Assembly: GCA_029289325.1 (NCBI GenBank)
Contig: JARFTV010000002.1
Span: 26,585 to 90,584 of the forward strand
Length of the DNA stretch: 64,000 nt
Direction of reading: 5' to 3'
From: Alphaproteobacteria bacterium
GTDB lineage: Bacteria; Pseudomonadota; Alphaproteobacteria; Rhodobacterales; Rhodobacteraceae
This document shows positions 8,011 to 16,393 of this stretch, piece by piece (the first letter of the stretch is position 1; the number at the start of each line of letters is the position of its first letter). Made by a program: the position numbers and the translations under genes. The notes beneath the pieces were generated by a model. The model saw only the letters and a program-made list of their open reading frames with translations, ran no database searches and was not told where the DNA came from.

Positions 8011-9572
8011 TCCGCTGCGGGCGGCTCGGCGGCTGGATCGGCCGGGGCCGCAGGCTCGGCCGGAGGTGCGGGTTCAGCGGGCCCGTCCTCGCCGGCAGGC
8101 CCGTCCTCCCCAGCAGGGAGTTCCTCGCCGACCGGCGCAGCCCCCTCGGCCGGAGCACCCTGCCCCGCCGAAGCCGCGGCCGGATCCATCGCCACCCGGT
8201 CAGTCTCGAACGGAGCGTCCGAGACGCGCCCATCCGCCGCCGCCACGCGCCAGACCGTGTTCCCGGCGTCATCCGCGATCAGCAGCGCCCCAGTCCCGTC
8301 CAGTCCCAGACCGACAGGCCGCCCCCGGACCTTTTCTTCCTCGGGCAGAAGGAACCCGGTCACCACATCCTGGAGCATTCCGTCCGGCTTTCCGTCCCGG
8401 AACGGCAGGAACGATACCTTGTAGCCGTTGAATTCGTCACGGTTCCAGCTGCCACGCTGCCCGACGAAGGCACCGTCCAGATATTCCTCCGGCAATGCCG
8501 CGCCGTGGGTGAAAACCAGCCCCAGCGCCGCCACATGGCTGGACAGGGCGTAATCCGGCTTGATCGCCGCGGCCACCAGATCCGGCCGCCCCGGGCGCAC
8601 CCGTTCGTCGACATGCATCCCGAAATAGCTGTAGGGCCAGCCGTAGAACCCGTCCTCCACCACCGAGGTAAGGTAGTCCGGCACCAGGTTCGGCCCCAGC
8701 TCATCCCTCTCGTTGATCACAGCCCAGAGAACCCCGGTCTCGGGATGGAACATCAGCCCGTTGGGATTGCGCAGGCCCGTGGCAAAGAGCTTCGCACGCC
8801 CGCTCTCACGGTCGATCTGCCAGATCGCCGCGCGGCCCTTCTCGGCCTCCATCCCGTTCTCGGCGACGTTGGAATTCGACCCGACCGAGGCATAAAGCAT
8901 CGACCCGTCGGGACTTAACGCGAGATCCTTGGTCCAGTGGTGATTGAGCGGCCCACCCGGCAGAAGCGTCACGAGTTCGGGCGGCTCGGTGATCTCGGTC
9001 TCCCCCAAGGTGTAGGGATAGGCAACCACCCCATCGGCCATGGCGACATAAAGCGTGTCGTCGATCCAGGCCACGCCAAAGGGGGAATGCAGATCGGTCA
9101 GGAGATCATGCCGTTCATCCACGACACCGTCCCGGTCGGGGTCGCGCAGAAGCGTGATCAGGTTCGTCGCCTTTTCCGGCCCCTGCGCCCCTTCGCCTCC
9201 GCCCGCGGCCATCGCCATGATCCAGGTGCGCACATAGTCCTTGGGCCGGTACTTGGGTTTGTCCTCGGGCGCCTTGGACTGGATGACCAGCACATCGCCA
9301 TTCGGCAACGTGTGCACCGTGCGCGGGTTCGCAAGATCCCTGGCATAGGCGCTGATGACCAGCCCCTCCGGCACATCGGGCGTCTCCCCCTCGGCCCAAC
9401 CGATCACCTCGCCCACATTCATGTCGGGCGACAAGGTCACATAGTTCGGCTCGGGCAGGACCGGATCCGGCCCGATCTGGCTGGAGATGTCGAAGTCCTG
9501 GGCCGCCGATCCGCCAGCAAGGCCGATCCCGGCCAATACGATCGCGCCCCGCGCAAGGCTGGTGCAGGTCAT
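8007..9572 (-). CDS. Periplasmic PQQ/sorbosone-type sugar dehydrogenase
   Basis: A 521-residue exported protein with a signal peptide (cleavage near GGSAAQ, residue 25) and a beta-propeller of the glucose/sorbosone dehydrogenase (GSDH, aldose sugar dehydrogenase) family. Recognisable strands include PEGLVISAYARDLANPRTVH, GNPNGL-like LRNPNGLMFHPETG, YGWPYSYFG and FVGQRGSWNRDEFNGYKV. The family oxidises sugars with PQQ and passes electrons to the respiratory chain. The last 60 or so residues are a low-complexity Ala/Pro/Glu/Gly tail (repeats of PAGEDGP, PAEP) not part of the propeller. The DUF2231 gene lies 12 nt upstream in the same direction; the oxidase operon converges on its 3' end. Confidence 0.85.
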   Translation of the reverse strand: MTCTSLARGAIVLAGIGLAGGSAAQDFDISSQIGPDPVLPEPNYVTLSPDMNVGEVIGWAEGETPDVPEGLVISAYARDLANPRTVHTLPNGDVLVIQSKAPEDKPKYRPKDYVRTWIMAMAAGGGEGAQGPEKATNLITLLRDPDRDGVVDERHDLLTDLHSPFGVAWIDDTLYVAMADGVVAYPYTLGETEITEPPELVTLLPGGPLNHHWTKDLALSPDGSMLYASVGSNSNVAENGMEAEKGRAAIWQIDRESGRAKLFATGLRNPNGLMFHPETGVLWAVINERDELGPNLVPDYLTSVVEDGFYGWPYSYFGMHVDERVRPGRPDLVAAAIKPDYALSSHVAALGLVFTHGAALPEEYLDGAFVGQRGSWNRDEFNGYKVSFLPFRDGKPDGMLQDVVTGFLLPEEEKVRGRPVGLGLDGTGALLIADDAGNTVWRVAAADGRVSDAPFETDRVAMDPAAASAGQGAPAEGAAPVGEELPAGEDGPAGEDGPAEPAPPAEPAAPADPAAEPPAAD

Positions 9573-9584
9573 GGTCCGTCTCCC

Positions 9585-10013
9585 TCAGCTGCCATAGATC
9601 CGGTGGAACGCCTGCCGCCGCCACATGGCCGAAAGCAGCATCAGCACGCAGGTCAGGGCCGACAGCCAGATCCCCCAAGGCACGATCGCGGTCCAGCCAT
9701 CCCCGGCATGGACCAGGCTGTTGACGAAGGCCACGCCAAGGATCAGCGTATTCAGGATCACGATCCCCCAGACCGGTCGGCGGCGCTGGAAGACAAGGCC
9801 CACAAGCCACAAGAGAGCCGCCAGCCCCCCGGCGACAAGCCCGGCAAACAACAGCCAGGACGAAAAGTCCTGCCACATCAGGATCGTGGTCTGCATATAG
9901 GCCCAGTCGGTGAACAGCGTCAGCGTGAAGAAGGCCGCGGCGAAATGCGTCAGGCTATCCTGGCCCGGAACAAGCGCCCGGATAGGGTGTGTGCGATGGA
10001 TCTCGTGATGCAA
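9585..10013 (-). CDS. DUF2231 family membrane protein (second copy)
   Basis: A 142-residue protein with four hydrophobic segments and the DUF2231 features THPIRALVPGQ near the N-terminus and FTDWAYMQTTILMWQDFSSWLL. It begins at ATG 10013 behind a G-rich stretch and precedes the sugar dehydrogenase gene by 12 nt, so the two form an operon. The pairing of a DUF2231 protein with a PQQ sugar dehydrogenase suggests a membrane role in electron transfer or anchoring, which is inference. It is only distantly similar to the DUF2231 protein at 4029-4550. Confidence 0.78.
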   Translation of the reverse strand: MHHEIHRTHPIRALVPGQDSLTHFAAAFFTLTLFTDWAYMQTTILMWQDFSSWLLFAGLVAGGLAALLWLVGLVFQRRRPVWGIVILNTLILGVAFVNSLVHAGDGWTAIVPWGIWLSALTCVLMLLSAMWRRQAFHRIYGS

Positions 10014-10415
10014 GGTCGGCCCCCCTTTGCCTGTTCGTCCCCGTGAGCCAACCCCCCGGAACCGGATTTGGTTCCCGGCGGCGTGCTGGGTACAACTCTG
10101 GGTTGCAGCTTCTCACCCTGCGTCCAGACCCGACGAGGGCGTCCGCCAGCCCGACCAGAGATCGCAAGAATGCGGGGCGGCACCGAAACGCGGAATGCGA
10201 CCAGGCCCCGGCAAATGCCCCCCTGAAACCTCGTGGCGGCCAGCTAGCCGAGGGATCCAGAGCTGCACTTCGAGCCCCCCTCGCCCGCACCTACCGAAGG
10301 CCCGGTCCGCTCCCCATGGCCCGCATGCTGGCGGATGAGGTGAAGCATCCTGTCCAGCTTGCGCGGATGCGCGCATGGCCCGAGCGGGACACCGGAACAC
10401 CGGATTTTCCAGGTA
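10014..10415. other. Intergenic region between DUF2231 gene and tRNA-Ser
   Basis: About 400 bases with no convincing gene. The only structure I see is an inverted repeat GGAACC-N6-GGTTCC near 10062-10075, discussed as a possible sigma-factor promoter for the minus-strand operon. Confidence 0.5.
10050..10075 (-). promoter_or_regulatory. Possible EcfG-type promoter
   Basis: On the minus strand GGAAC (complement of 10071-10075) is followed after 17 bases by GGTT (complement of 10050-10053), about 37 bases upstream of the DUF2231 start. The alphaproteobacterial general stress sigma factor EcfG prefers GGAAC-N16-17-CGTT. The match is partial, so this is a weak candidate. Confidence 0.25.
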
Positions 10416-10505
10416 TGGCGGAGGAGGTGGGATTCGAACCCACGGCAGGGTTACCCCTGCGTCGGTTTTCAAGACCGGTGCGTTAGACCACTCCGCCACT
10501 CCTCC
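10416..10505 (-). tRNA. tRNA-Ser(UGA)
   Basis: A 90-nt class II tRNA on the minus strand. The acceptor stem GGAGGAG pairs with CTCCTCC, followed by G and an encoded CCA. The anticodon loop CTTGAAA gives UGA (reads UCA). The long variable arm (GCAGGGGTAACCCTGC) and the T arm with GGTTCGAATCC are clear. It stands alone; no integrase or repeated 3' end is seen beside it. Confidence 0.95.
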
Positions 10506-10746
10506 GACGTCAGCGGCATACGCGTTGCCGGTTGATTCTGAAAGGGAACCCGAAGGGTGAATTCCGCTGATCGTGACCGGCGGGTTTTCGCTCGGGCCTT
10601 CCCACGGCCGGGCAAAGCCAGTATGTTCGCGCGCAAGGCAGGCGGCGCCGCATCGGGATAAGGACGGAAACAGTCCACGCATCAAGCCCCCGATGCAGCA
10701 GAAACAAGAAACGCGGCATCCAGACCGCGCAGATCGAGGGCGGACC

Positions 10747-11802
10747 ATGGCACGAGCGGCACTCCGGCACTTTGCAGTTACAGTTTCGACCACGGTGCTG
10801 TTGATGGGCTGTGTAGACGGCGCTGGGTCCGGTGGATCGGGCGGAAGCGCGGCAGGGATCGCGGCCGCCCCAGGTGCCAGCCGCAGCGCCACCCGCGAGG
10901 TCGAAGCGCCCGAGATCTTCCAGACCACCGACAGCGCGCTCTGGGACGGCCGGCCCTCGCTTGGCGGCATCTGGGTCGCCTCGCCCGACGTGACCAATCC
11001 CGAGCGGGTGGTGATGGTGAACCCGGCCACCGGCAAGACGGTGACCGGCGCGCTCTTCCGGCGCGAGCGCGAGAATCCGGGGCCGAAGCTGCAGATCTCG
11101 TCGGACGCGGCCGAGGCGCTGGGGATCCTCGCGGGCCAGCCGACCACGCTTCGCGTGACCGCGCTGCGCAAGCAGGAGGTCGCCGCACCCGCGACCGAGC
11201 CCGCCGCCGCCCCCGCCACGCCCGCAGGCGAGGCCGCTGAAACCGCAGCCCGTGCGACCGCCGCCCTGCAGGCAGCCGCCACGACCGCCCCGCCCGCTGG
11301 TCCCCCCTCGGCGGACAGCACCGGGACGCCCACGGATGTCGCTGCCGCCCCGGCCGAGCCGAAGCGGAAGACTTGGCGGGAACGCCGCGCCGAGGCCAAG
11401 GCCCAGCGTGAGGCCGAGAAGGCCGCCGCAGCCGCAGCCGCCGGGGGCGGTGAGATCGTCGATCCCGCCGCCGGCTCTGTCGCCTCGATCGAAACCGCGC
11501 CGCTTGACGCGCGCCCGGCATCCCCTGCGGCCCAGCCCGCCCCTGCCGCCGCCGCGGTCGCCGCGACGCCCGCCGCCCCGGCCGCAGGCACCAGCGGCCG
11601 CCCGATCCAGATCGCCTCCTTCTCCAAGGAGGACAACGCCCGCCGCGCGACCGAGGCCTTGGCCAAGGCCGGCATCACCGCCCAGGCGCAGAAGTCCGAC
11701 CGCAACGGCACTCCTGTCTGGGGCGTCGTGGCCTTCGGCGACGCGGCCCTTCTGGCCAAGATCAAGGCCGCCGGTTTCGCCGACGCCTATTTCCTGAAAT
11801 AG
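10747..11802 (+). CDS. SPOR-domain lipoprotein
   Basis: A 351-residue protein starting MARAALRHFAVTVSTTVLLMGC, a lipoprotein signal with lipobox LLMGC. A short conserved region (about 60-140, GGIWVASPDVTNPERVVMVN) is followed by a long Ala/Pro-rich and charged linker (WRERRAEAKAQREAEKAAA) and a C-terminal SPOR domain (about 280-351, RPIQIASFSKEDNARRATEA). SPOR domains bind denuded glycan strands at the division septum. The gene lies just upstream of the D,D-carboxypeptidase (11-nt gap), which fits a cell-wall role. I use ATG 10747; the open frame upstream to 10573 lacks signal-peptide character. Confidence 0.85.
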   Translation: MARAALRHFAVTVSTTVLLMGCVDGAGSGGSGGSAAGIAAAPGASRSATREVEAPEIFQTTDSALWDGRPSLGGIWVASPDVTNPERVVMVNPATGKTVTGALFRRERENPGPKLQISSDAAEALGILAGQPTTLRVTALRKQEVAAPATEPAAAPATPAGEAAETAARATAALQAAATTAPPAGPPSADSTGTPTDVAAAPAEPKRKTWRERRAEAKAQREAEKAAAAAAAGGGEIVDPAAGSVASIETAPLDARPASPAAQPAPAAAAVAATPAAPAAGTSGRPIQIASFSKEDNARRATEALAKAGITAQAQKSDRNGTPVWGVVAFGDAALLAKIKAAGFADAYFLK

Positions 11803-11813
11803 AAAGCCTGCCC

Positions 11814-12968
11814 ATGCTGCACCGCCTGCGTTCCGTCCTGCTCCTCTTCGCCCTCGCGCTGGCCGCGCTTCCCGCCCGCGCCTTCGAGACGACCGCCACC
11901 GCCGCCTGGGTCTATGACATGACGACCGGCACGGTGCTGATGGACAAGAACGCCGACCAGCCGCTGCCGCCGGCCTCGATGTCCAAACTGATGACCATCA
12001 ACATGCTGTTCGAGGCGCTGCGTGACGGTCGTGTGACGATGGACACGCGCTTTGCGGTCTCCTCGAACGCGACTGCCATGGGCGGGTCGACGATGTTCCT
12101 GCAGGAAACCGACCGGCCCACGGTCAGCGACCTGATCCACGGCATGATCGTGAACTCGGGCAATGACGCCTGCGTCGTCGTGGCCGAGGGGCTTGCCGGG
12201 ACCGAGGCCGCCTTCTCGGCCCAGATGACCGAACGCGCCCGCGCGCTTGGCATGACGAACTCGACCTTCATCAATTCCTCGGGCTGGCCCGCCCCCGGCC
12301 ACCGCATGTCGATGCGCGACCTCGGCATCCTCGCCCAGCACCTGATCGAGGATTTCCCCGAATACTACCCGATCTTCGCCGAGACCGAATTCAACTTCAT
12401 GGACCGCGCCCCGGCCAATGCCCGCAACCGCAACCCGCTTCTGGAGCTCGGCGTGGGCGCGGACGGGCTCAAGACCGGGCATACGCAAGAGGCAGGCTAT
12501 GGTCTTGTCGGTTCGGCCAAGCAGGGCGACCGGCGGATCATCTTCGCGATCACCGGCCTGCCCAGCGACAAGGTCCGGGCCGAGGAATCCGAACGCATCG
12601 TCGCCTGGGCGTTCCGGCAGTTCTCGGAAAAGACCGTGGCCAGGGCCGCCGTCCGCGTGGCCGAGGCCGAGGTCCATCTCGGCGCCGCCGACAGCGTCGG
12701 CCTTGTCCCGGCCGAGGATGTCCGCCTTCTGGTCCCGGCGCTCGTGCAGGGCAGCGTGACGGCCGAGGTGGTCTACAACGGCCCCCTCCTCGCCCCCGTG
12801 ACCGCCGGCAGCCCGGTGGCCGAACTGGTGATCCATGTCCCCGACCTTCCCGACCGCAGCTTCCCGCTGGTGGCCGAGGGCGATGTCGGCACCGCGGGCT
12901 TCGCCAAGCGCCTGACCACCGCCGCACGGGCGCTTTTCGTGCAATATGTCGGGGCTCCGGCCAGCTGA
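11814..12968 (+). CDS. D-alanyl-D-alanine carboxypeptidase (PBP5/6 type)
   Basis: A 384-residue penicillin-binding protein of the S11 peptidase family with a signal peptide (cleavage after LPARA). The catalytic SxxK is in ASMSKLMT, the SxN motif in NSGNDAC and the KTG triad in LKTGHTQEAGYG. A C-terminal beta domain and hydrophilic tail follow (about 275-384). The enzyme trims the terminal D-Ala of peptidoglycan pentapeptides in the periplasm. It is flanked by the SPOR lipoprotein and, with no gap, by tmk, suggesting one transcript. Confidence 0.93.
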   Translation: MLHRLRSVLLLFALALAALPARAFETTATAAWVYDMTTGTVLMDKNADQPLPPASMSKLMTINMLFEALRDGRVTMDTRFAVSSNATAMGGSTMFLQETDRPTVSDLIHGMIVNSGNDACVVVAEGLAGTEAAFSAQMTERARALGMTNSTFINSSGWPAPGHRMSMRDLGILAQHLIEDFPEYYPIFAETEFNFMDRAPANARNRNPLLELGVGADGLKTGHTQEAGYGLVGSAKQGDRRIIFAITGLPSDKVRAEESERIVAWAFRQFSEKTVARAAVRVAEAEVHLGAADSVGLVPAEDVRLLVPALVQGSVTAEVVYNGPLLAPVTAGSPVAELVIHVPDLPDRSFPLVAEGDVGTAGFAKRLTTAARALFVQYVGAPAS

Positions 12969-13604
12969 ATGCCGGGGCTTTTCCTCAGCCTCGAAGGCAT
13001 CGACGGCTCGGGCAAGTCCACGCAGGGCCGACTTCTCGCCGACAGGCTGCGGGCCGAGGGCCATGCCGTGACCCTCACCCGCGAACCTGGCGGCAGCCCC
13101 GGCGCCGAGGAGATCCGCCGCCTGGTGCTTGAAGGGGCCACCGATCGCTGGTCGGCCGAGACCGAGATCCTGCTCTTCACCGCCGCCCGGCGCGACCACC
13201 TGGAGAAGACGATCCGCCCGGCGCTGGCGCGCGGCGAGGTGGTGATCACCGACCGCTTCGCGGATTCCACCCGTATCTTTCAAGGTGTCACCCGGGGCGA
13301 TCTGAGCGAGATGGTGGACCGGCTTCATGCCCTGATGATCGAGGTCGAGCCCGACCTGACCCTGCTCTTCGACCTCGATCCCACCGTGGGACTAGCCCGG
13401 GCCACGGCCCGCCCCGGAACCGAGCTGCGGTTCGAGGACATGGGCCTCGACTTCCAGCAGAAGGCCCGCGCCGGCTTCCTGGCGCTGGCCGCCCGGCAGG
13501 ACCGTTTCCGCGTGATCGACGCCGACGCCGCGCCCGAGGCGGTGGCGACCCGCGTCTGGCAGGAAGTGGCCCCCCGCCTGTCAGAGCGCGCCGCACGATC
13601 GTAG
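12969..13604 (+). CDS. tmk: Thymidylate kinase
   Basis: A 211-residue dTMP kinase (dTMP + ATP to dTDP + ADP). It has the P-loop LEGIDGSGKST at residues 7-17, the DR motif in VVITDRFADST, and the substrate-binding LTREPGGSPGAEEIRR. The ATG follows directly after the carboxypeptidase stop. The following holB is separated by the oppositely oriented VOC gene, so the frequent tmk-holB pair is interrupted here. The stop codon lies inside a 28-bp palindrome. Confidence 0.95.
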   Translation: MPGLFLSLEGIDGSGKSTQGRLLADRLRAEGHAVTLTREPGGSPGAEEIRRLVLEGATDRWSAETEILLFTAARRDHLEKTIRPALARGEVVITDRFADSTRIFQGVTRGDLSEMVDRLHALMIEVEPDLTLLFDLDPTVGLARATARPGTELRFEDMGLDFQQKARAGFLALAARQDRFRVIDADAAPEAVATRVWQEVAPRLSERAARS

Positions 13605-13628
13605 GGTGGGCGATATCGCCCACCCTAC
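13601..13628. repeat. 28-bp perfect palindromic repeat, copy 1
   Basis: Arms GTAGGGTGGGCGAT and its exact reverse complement. It begins one base before the tmk stop codon and separates tmk from the convergent VOC gene, where it could act as a hairpin terminator although no U-run follows. A second copy at 36780-36807 has the same 11-base outer arms and a changed but still self-complementary centre. Confidence 0.85.
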
Positions 13629-13656
13629 CCCAGGCTCTTCGCGTCCCGTCACCCCC

Positions 13657-14076
13657 TCACTCCGGCAGCATCGCCGGGTTCCAGGCCACCTCCCACAGAT
13701 GCCCGTCCGGGTCTTGGAAATACCCCGCATAGCCGCCATAGAACGTCGCCGCCGGCGGCTTCACCACTTGCGCCCCAGCCGCCTCTGCCGCCGCAAGCAC
13801 TGTATCGACCTCTTCCCGCGCGGCCACATTATGCGCCAGGCACATTCCCGTCGGGCTGACCGGCTCCCGCGCCAGCCCGGTATCCCAAGCCAGATCCTCC
13901 TGCGCCCAAAGCGCCAGCCGCAACCCGCCCGCCAGCGGGAAGAAAGCCACGGCCCCATGCGCAAACTCGCCGCCCACGATCCCCTCGGTCGGCAAGCCGA
14001 GCCCGTCGCGGTAGAACGCGACCGAGCGTTCAAGGTCCGCCACTCCCAGCGTGACCAGCGAAATTCTTGGCTCCAT
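13657..14076 (-). CDS. VOC superfamily (glyoxalase-like) protein
   Basis: A 139-residue protein of the vicinal oxygen chelate fold: two beta-alpha-beta-beta-beta modules with ISLVTLGVADLERSVAFYRD at the start and FQDPDGHLWEVAWNP at the end. The final Glu of HLWEVAW is a typical metal ligand. I start it at the ATG 14076 (MEPRISL). The substrate is unknown; such proteins include glyoxalases, dioxygenases and resistance proteins. It is convergent with tmk and divergent from holB. Confidence 0.85.
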   Translation of the reverse strand: MEPRISLVTLGVADLERSVAFYRDGLGLPTEGIVGGEFAHGAVAFFPLAGGLRLALWAQEDLAWDTGLAREPVSPTGMCLAHNVAAREEVDTVLAAAEAAGAQVVKPPAATFYGGYAGYFQDPDGHLWEVAWNPAMLPE

Positions 14077-14346
14077 GAAGCCCCCCTGCCCTGGCCGGTT
14101 TTCTCCGGGCGGACGCTGCCCAAGTGCCCCCGCCCGCCGCCTGACCCTGGCGCGCCCATCCGCGCGGACCGTCCAGCACCTGGCAAGCCTCCGCCCTGCC
14201 GATCCAGACTGCGCCGCGAAACCGATCCGGTCAACAGAGCCCTGCCTCACCGCCGCCGCGGCTTTCCTGCCTGCCGCGACCCGACCCGGCATCGATCCGC
14301 CCAGGGGACCTGCCGCCCCGCATGGCGGAAAAGAGATTGACAGATC
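14077..14346. other. Non-coding stretch upstream of the VOC gene
   Basis: About 270 bases between the VOC start and the dispersed repeat at 14347. Frames are open here only because of base composition. I see no promoter, tRNA or hairpin that I would defend. Confidence 0.4.
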
Positions 14347-14407
14347 ATGAACGCGCGCATCCAACCCCTTGATTTTACTTGCAACGCCACTCTGTCCACG
14401 CTGGACA
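14347..14407 (+). repeat. 61-bp dispersed element, copy 1
   Basis: This stretch aligns without gaps to 39931-39991, with 47 of 61 positions identical by my count. Both copies contain CCCTTGATTTTAC, a variable 14-base spacer, and the inverted repeat TGTCCACGCTGGACA. Both begin with ATG and can be read as short peptides sharing LDFT and STLD. It sits 48 bases upstream of the holB start. The function is unknown. Confidence 0.7.
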
Positions 14408-14455
14408 CATCTGCACCCCCTTCCCCTTCCCCCCTCGCCCATGCAATCTCTGCGA

Positions 14456-15586
14456 ATGGCCGAGAAAGACCCCCTGCCCGAGCCCGACCGCCTCGAAGGC
14501 GCCCCCCACCCGCGCGAGACGGGGGCCCTCTTCGGCCACCCGGCGCAGGAGGCCGAGTTCCTGCGCGCCTTCACCTCCGGCCGCCTCCACCACGCCTGGA
14601 TGCTGACCGGGCCGAAAGGGGTCGGCAAGGCCACCCTCGCCTGGCGCCTCGCCCGGTTCCTGCTGGCCACGCCCGAGGATGACGGCGGCATGTTCGCCGC
14701 CCCCCCGCCCGAGACGCTCGACATCGCGGACAGCCACCCCGTCGCCCGCCGCCTTCTTCAGCTCGCCGAACCCCGCCACTTCCTCCTCCGCCGCGGCCCG
14801 AACGACAAGGAGACCGCGCTGTCGCAGGTCATCTCGGTCTACGAGGTGCGGAAGATGAAATCCTTCTTCGCCCTCACTGCGGCCGATGGCGGCCGCCGCA
14901 CCGCGATCATCGACGCGGTGGACGAGATGAACCCCGCCGCCGCCAATGCCCTTCTCAAGCTCCTCGAGGAGCCGCCGCCGAACGTCACCCTCTTCCTGAT
15001 CGCCCATCAGCCCGCGCGGCTTCTGCCCACGATCCGCTCCCGCTGCCGCGAGCTGCGCCTGACCCCTCTCGCCCCGCAGGATCTCAGCGACGCCCTGACC
15101 CAGGCCGGCGGCGAGATCGCGCCCGAAGATCGCATCGCATTGGCCGAGCTTTCCGGCGGGTCCGTGGGCGAAGCCTTCCGCCTGACCAACCTCGACGGCC
15201 TGAAGCTCTACACCGCCCTCACCCGGCTGTTCGCCACCCTGCCCCGGCTCGACCGCGCCCAGGCCCTTGCCCTGGCCGAACTGGCCGGGGCGCGGGGCGC
15301 GGCCGAGACCTTCGACCTTCTCGTCACCCTGATCGACCTTTTCCTCGCCCGCCTCGCCCGCTCCGGCGCGACCGGCCAGACCCCACCCGAGGCCGCGCCG
15401 AACGAGGCCCGGCTCCTTCAGAGCCTCGCCCCCGATCCGCTGGCGGCCCGCGCCTGGGCACAGCTCGCTGCCGACCTCACTGCCCGAGCCCGGCGTGGCA
15501 AGGCGGTCAATCTTGACCCTGCCGCGCTTCTGATGGATATGCTCCTGAAGCTCGACGAGACGGCGGGAAGCCTCGCCCTGAGGTAA
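14456..15586 (+). CDS. holB: DNA polymerase III subunit delta'
   Basis: A 376-residue clamp-loader subunit. The AAA+ domain has a P-loop-like GPKGVGKATLAWRLARFLL, the DEMNPAAANALLKLLEEPP segment typical of HolB/DnaX, and the SRC motif in TIRSRCRELRL. No zinc-binding cysteine cluster is present. A helical C-terminal collar domain follows from about residue 230. ATG 14456 (MAEKDPLPEP) is my choice; an in-frame ATG at 14441 adds five residues and neither has a strong ribosome site. tatD follows after six bases. Confidence 0.9.
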   Translation: MAEKDPLPEPDRLEGAPHPRETGALFGHPAQEAEFLRAFTSGRLHHAWMLTGPKGVGKATLAWRLARFLLATPEDDGGMFAAPPPETLDIADSHPVARRLLQLAEPRHFLLRRGPNDKETALSQVISVYEVRKMKSFFALTAADGGRRTAIIDAVDEMNPAAANALLKLLEEPPPNVTLFLIAHQPARLLPTIRSRCRELRLTPLAPQDLSDALTQAGGEIAPEDRIALAELSGGSVGEAFRLTNLDGLKLYTALTRLFATLPRLDRAQALALAELAGARGAAETFDLLVTLIDLFLARLARSGATGQTPPEAAPNEARLLQSLAPDPLAARAWAQLAADLTARARRGKAVNLDPAALLMDMLLKLDETAGSLALR

Positions 15587-15592
15587 GCCGAA

Positions 15593-16393
15593 ATGTCCCC
15601 ATCCGAACTTGATCTCGTCGACAGCCACTGCCATCTCGACTTCCCAGACCTGATCCAGGAGACCGAGGCGATCCTGACCCGCGCCCGCGCCGCAGGGGTG
15701 AACCGGATGGTCACGATCTGCACGCGGCTGAGGAACGAGCCGAAGGTCCGCGCCCTGGCCGAAGCCCATGCCGAGGTCTTCTACGCCGCGGGCACCCATC
15801 CGATGAGCGCACATGAGGAACCTCTGGTCACGGTCGAGGATCTTGTGACCCTTGCGCGGCATCCGAAATTCGTCGGCATTGGTGAGACCGGCCTCGACTA
15901 CCATTACACGGCGGAGTCGAAAGCGGTCCAGCAGACCAGCCTCCGCATCCATATCGAAGCTGCGCAGGAAACCGGCCTGCCGCTGATCATCCATTCCCGC
16001 GACGCGGATGCGGACATGGAAGCGATCCTCGCCGAGGGCATGGCCCGCCAGCCCTACAGCTGCGTGATGCACTGTTTCTCCTCTGGCCCCCGCCTGGCCG
16101 AGGCGGCGCTTGAGATGGGGTTCACCCTATCGATCTCGGGCATCGCCGCCTTCCCGAAGTCGCAGGAGCTCCGCGACATCTTCGCGAAGGCCCCGCTTGA
16201 CCGGCTGGTGCTGGAGACCGACAGCCCCTATCTTGCCCCGCCGCCCTATCGCGGCAAGCGGAACGAGCCGGCCTATGTCGCCCATACCGCCCGCGCCCTG
16301 GCGCCGGTTTTCGGGCTGAGCCTGAAAGACTTCGCCGCCCACACGACGGCGAATTTCGACCGGCTTTTCCCGCGCGCCAGAAGGGCCGCGTGA
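15593..16393 (+). CDS. TatD family metal-dependent DNase
   Basis: A 266-residue TIM-barrel hydrolase of the TatD/YcfH family. The metal ligands are visible in DSHCHLDF (residues 10-17), the Glu of GIGETGLDYH, IIHSRDAD, VMHCFSSG and LETDSPYLAP. The family has 3'-5' exonuclease activity in DNA repair. It follows holB closely and ends in a TGATG overlap with the next gene, as in the common holB-tatD arrangement. Confidence 0.92.
   Translation: MSPSELDLVDSHCHLDFPDLIQETEAILTRARAAGVNRMVTICTRLRNEPKVRALAEAHAEVFYAAGTHPMSAHEEPLVTVEDLVTLARHPKFVGIGETGLDYHYTAESKAVQQTSLRIHIEAAQETGLPLIIHSRDADADMEAILAEGMARQPYSCVMHCFSSGPRLAEAALEMGFTLSISGIAAFPKSQELRDIFAKAPLDRLVLETDSPYLAPPPYRGKRNEPAYVAHTARALAPVFGLSLKDFAAHTTANFDRLFPRARRAA

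Noticed and set aside
14347-14682. A 111-codon frame beginning in copy 1 of the 61-bp element
   Set aside because: It runs out of frame through holB and turns into Pro/Arg-rich sequence typical of a wrong frame.
14375-16072. A 565-codon open frame antisense to holB and tatD
   Set aside because: It mirrors the codon pattern of two well-recognised plus-strand genes, has no signal or domain and no ribosome site. In GC-rich DNA such antisense frames stay open by chance. The same applies to long antisense frames opposite both oxidase subunit I genes, the alpha/beta hydrolase and ilvC.
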